A stretch of 6,269 nt of DNA, taken from NCBI GenBank assembly GCA_012270805.1, contig JAAXHR010000124.1, positions 1 through 6,269 of the forward strand. Reading direction: 5' to 3'. The notes below the pieces were generated by a model that saw nothing but the letters and a program-made list of their open reading frames with translations, had not been told where the DNA came from and searched no databases. A program made the position numbers and the translations under genes. Shown piece after piece: positions 6,099 through 6,269 of this stretch. The DNA comes from Dehalococcoidia bacterium (GTDB lineage: Bacteria > Chloroflexota > Dehalococcoidia > Lucifugimonadales > Lucifugimonadaceae). Each line of letters starts with the position of its first letter. Position 1 is the stretch's first letter.

Positions 6099-6109
6099 TA
6101 GTCCCGAAG

Positions 6110-6269
6110 ATGCTGCATGGATCGAGTCGAGGGCTAACTTCCGTGTTCGGGATGAAGCTAGCCGCTTTTGTCATATTAGCGACGGTCATGGTCCCGTCAA
6201 CTTGGCTGTACGTCGCGCTGTTAGATGAAGCGACGCTTAACGCCCAATCTGCGATCGCCACGCCGGAAC
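6110..6269 (+). CDS. N-terminus of a membrane-anchored or exported protein (partial)
   Basis: An open frame from ATG 6110 runs off the window end with 53 complete codons and no stop. The N-terminus has two basic residues (R7, K16) before a hydrophobic stretch at about 17-38 (KLAAFVILATVMVPSTWLYV), followed by LLDEATLNAQSAIATPE. This is the look of a signal anchor or uncleaved signal sequence with the rest outside the cytoplasm. No clear Ala-x-Ala cleavage site or lipobox is seen. The family cannot be identified from this fragment. A purine-rich ribosome site supports the start; ATG 6152 (residue 15) is an alternative that would begin directly at the hydrophobic segment. It is separated from the VWA gene by 147 bp and probably belongs to a new transcription unit. 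Confidence 0.6.
   Translation, partial: MLHGSSRGLTSVFGMKLAAFVILATVMVPSTWLYVALLDEATLNAQSAIATPE

Larger units (their letters stand above)
5963..6109 (+). other. Intergenic spacer between the operon and the next gene
   Basis: 147 bp without a convincing gene. It holds an inverted repeat, CGCGGT (5982-5987) with ACCGCG (5998-6003), a 6-bp stem and 10-nt loop about 20 nt after the stop. No T-run follows, so it is at best a weak transcription terminator. Downstream lie a possible promoter (6021-6050) and a purine-rich ribosome site (6089-6098). This is the only real gap in the window and the likely boundary of the transcription unit. Confidence 0.5.

Noticed and set aside
6028..6261. A 77-residue minus-strand open frame at the window end.
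   Set aside because: It lacks a recognisable domain and overlaps the spacer and the better supported plus-strand start with its ribosome site and membrane segment.
1..6269. CRISPR arrays, tRNA genes, insertion sequences or attachment sites.
   Set aside because: No direct DNA repeats with regular spacing, cloverleaf-like segments, terminal inverted repeats or transposase motifs were seen.

Overview
This window holds one compact, co-directional (+) bacterial gene block, followed by a short spacer and the start of another gene. The order is: tail of an unrecognised gene; dephospho-CoA kinase (CoaE); MoxR-class AAA+ ATPase of the CbbQ/NirQ/NorQ family; Nudix hydrolase of the CoA-pyrophosphatase type; a small three-helix membrane protein; a very large CbbO/NorD-type von Willebrand factor A (VWA) protein; a 147-bp spacer; and the beginning of a membrane-anchored or exported protein cut by the window end.

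The first six genes look like one operon. Three junctions are 4-bp start/stop overlaps (ATGA at 86, GTGA at 1590, ATGA at 2219), and the other two spacers are only 17 and 18 bp. There are no rRNA or tRNA genes, mobile elements or CRISPR arrays, and no gene-free stretch longer than 150 bp.

The functional core is the CbbQ-like ATPase plus the CbbO-like VWA protein. In characterised systems such pairs remodel or activate metalloenzymes: CbbQO reactivates Rubisco, and NorQD matures nitric oxide reductase. Neither client is visible here, so the target is unknown. Two features differ from textbook pairs: other genes lie between the two partners, and one of these encodes a membrane protein that could tether the complex. 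The VWA protein (1132 aa) is also much longer than typical CbbO or NorD, with an N-terminal half built of about eight 36-38 residue helical repeats. Two further genes frame the ATPase: one makes CoA (CoaE) and one probably hydrolyses it (Nudix).

The organism is a bacterium of medium GC, roughly in the 50s percent by eye, using ATG and GTG starts with few strong Shine-Dalgarno sites. The CoaE variant with an AAVFFEAGW segment, together with the long repeat-bearing NorD-like protein, would fit Chloroflexota, possibly a marine lineage. This is a low-confidence inference from memory of family members, not from any search.
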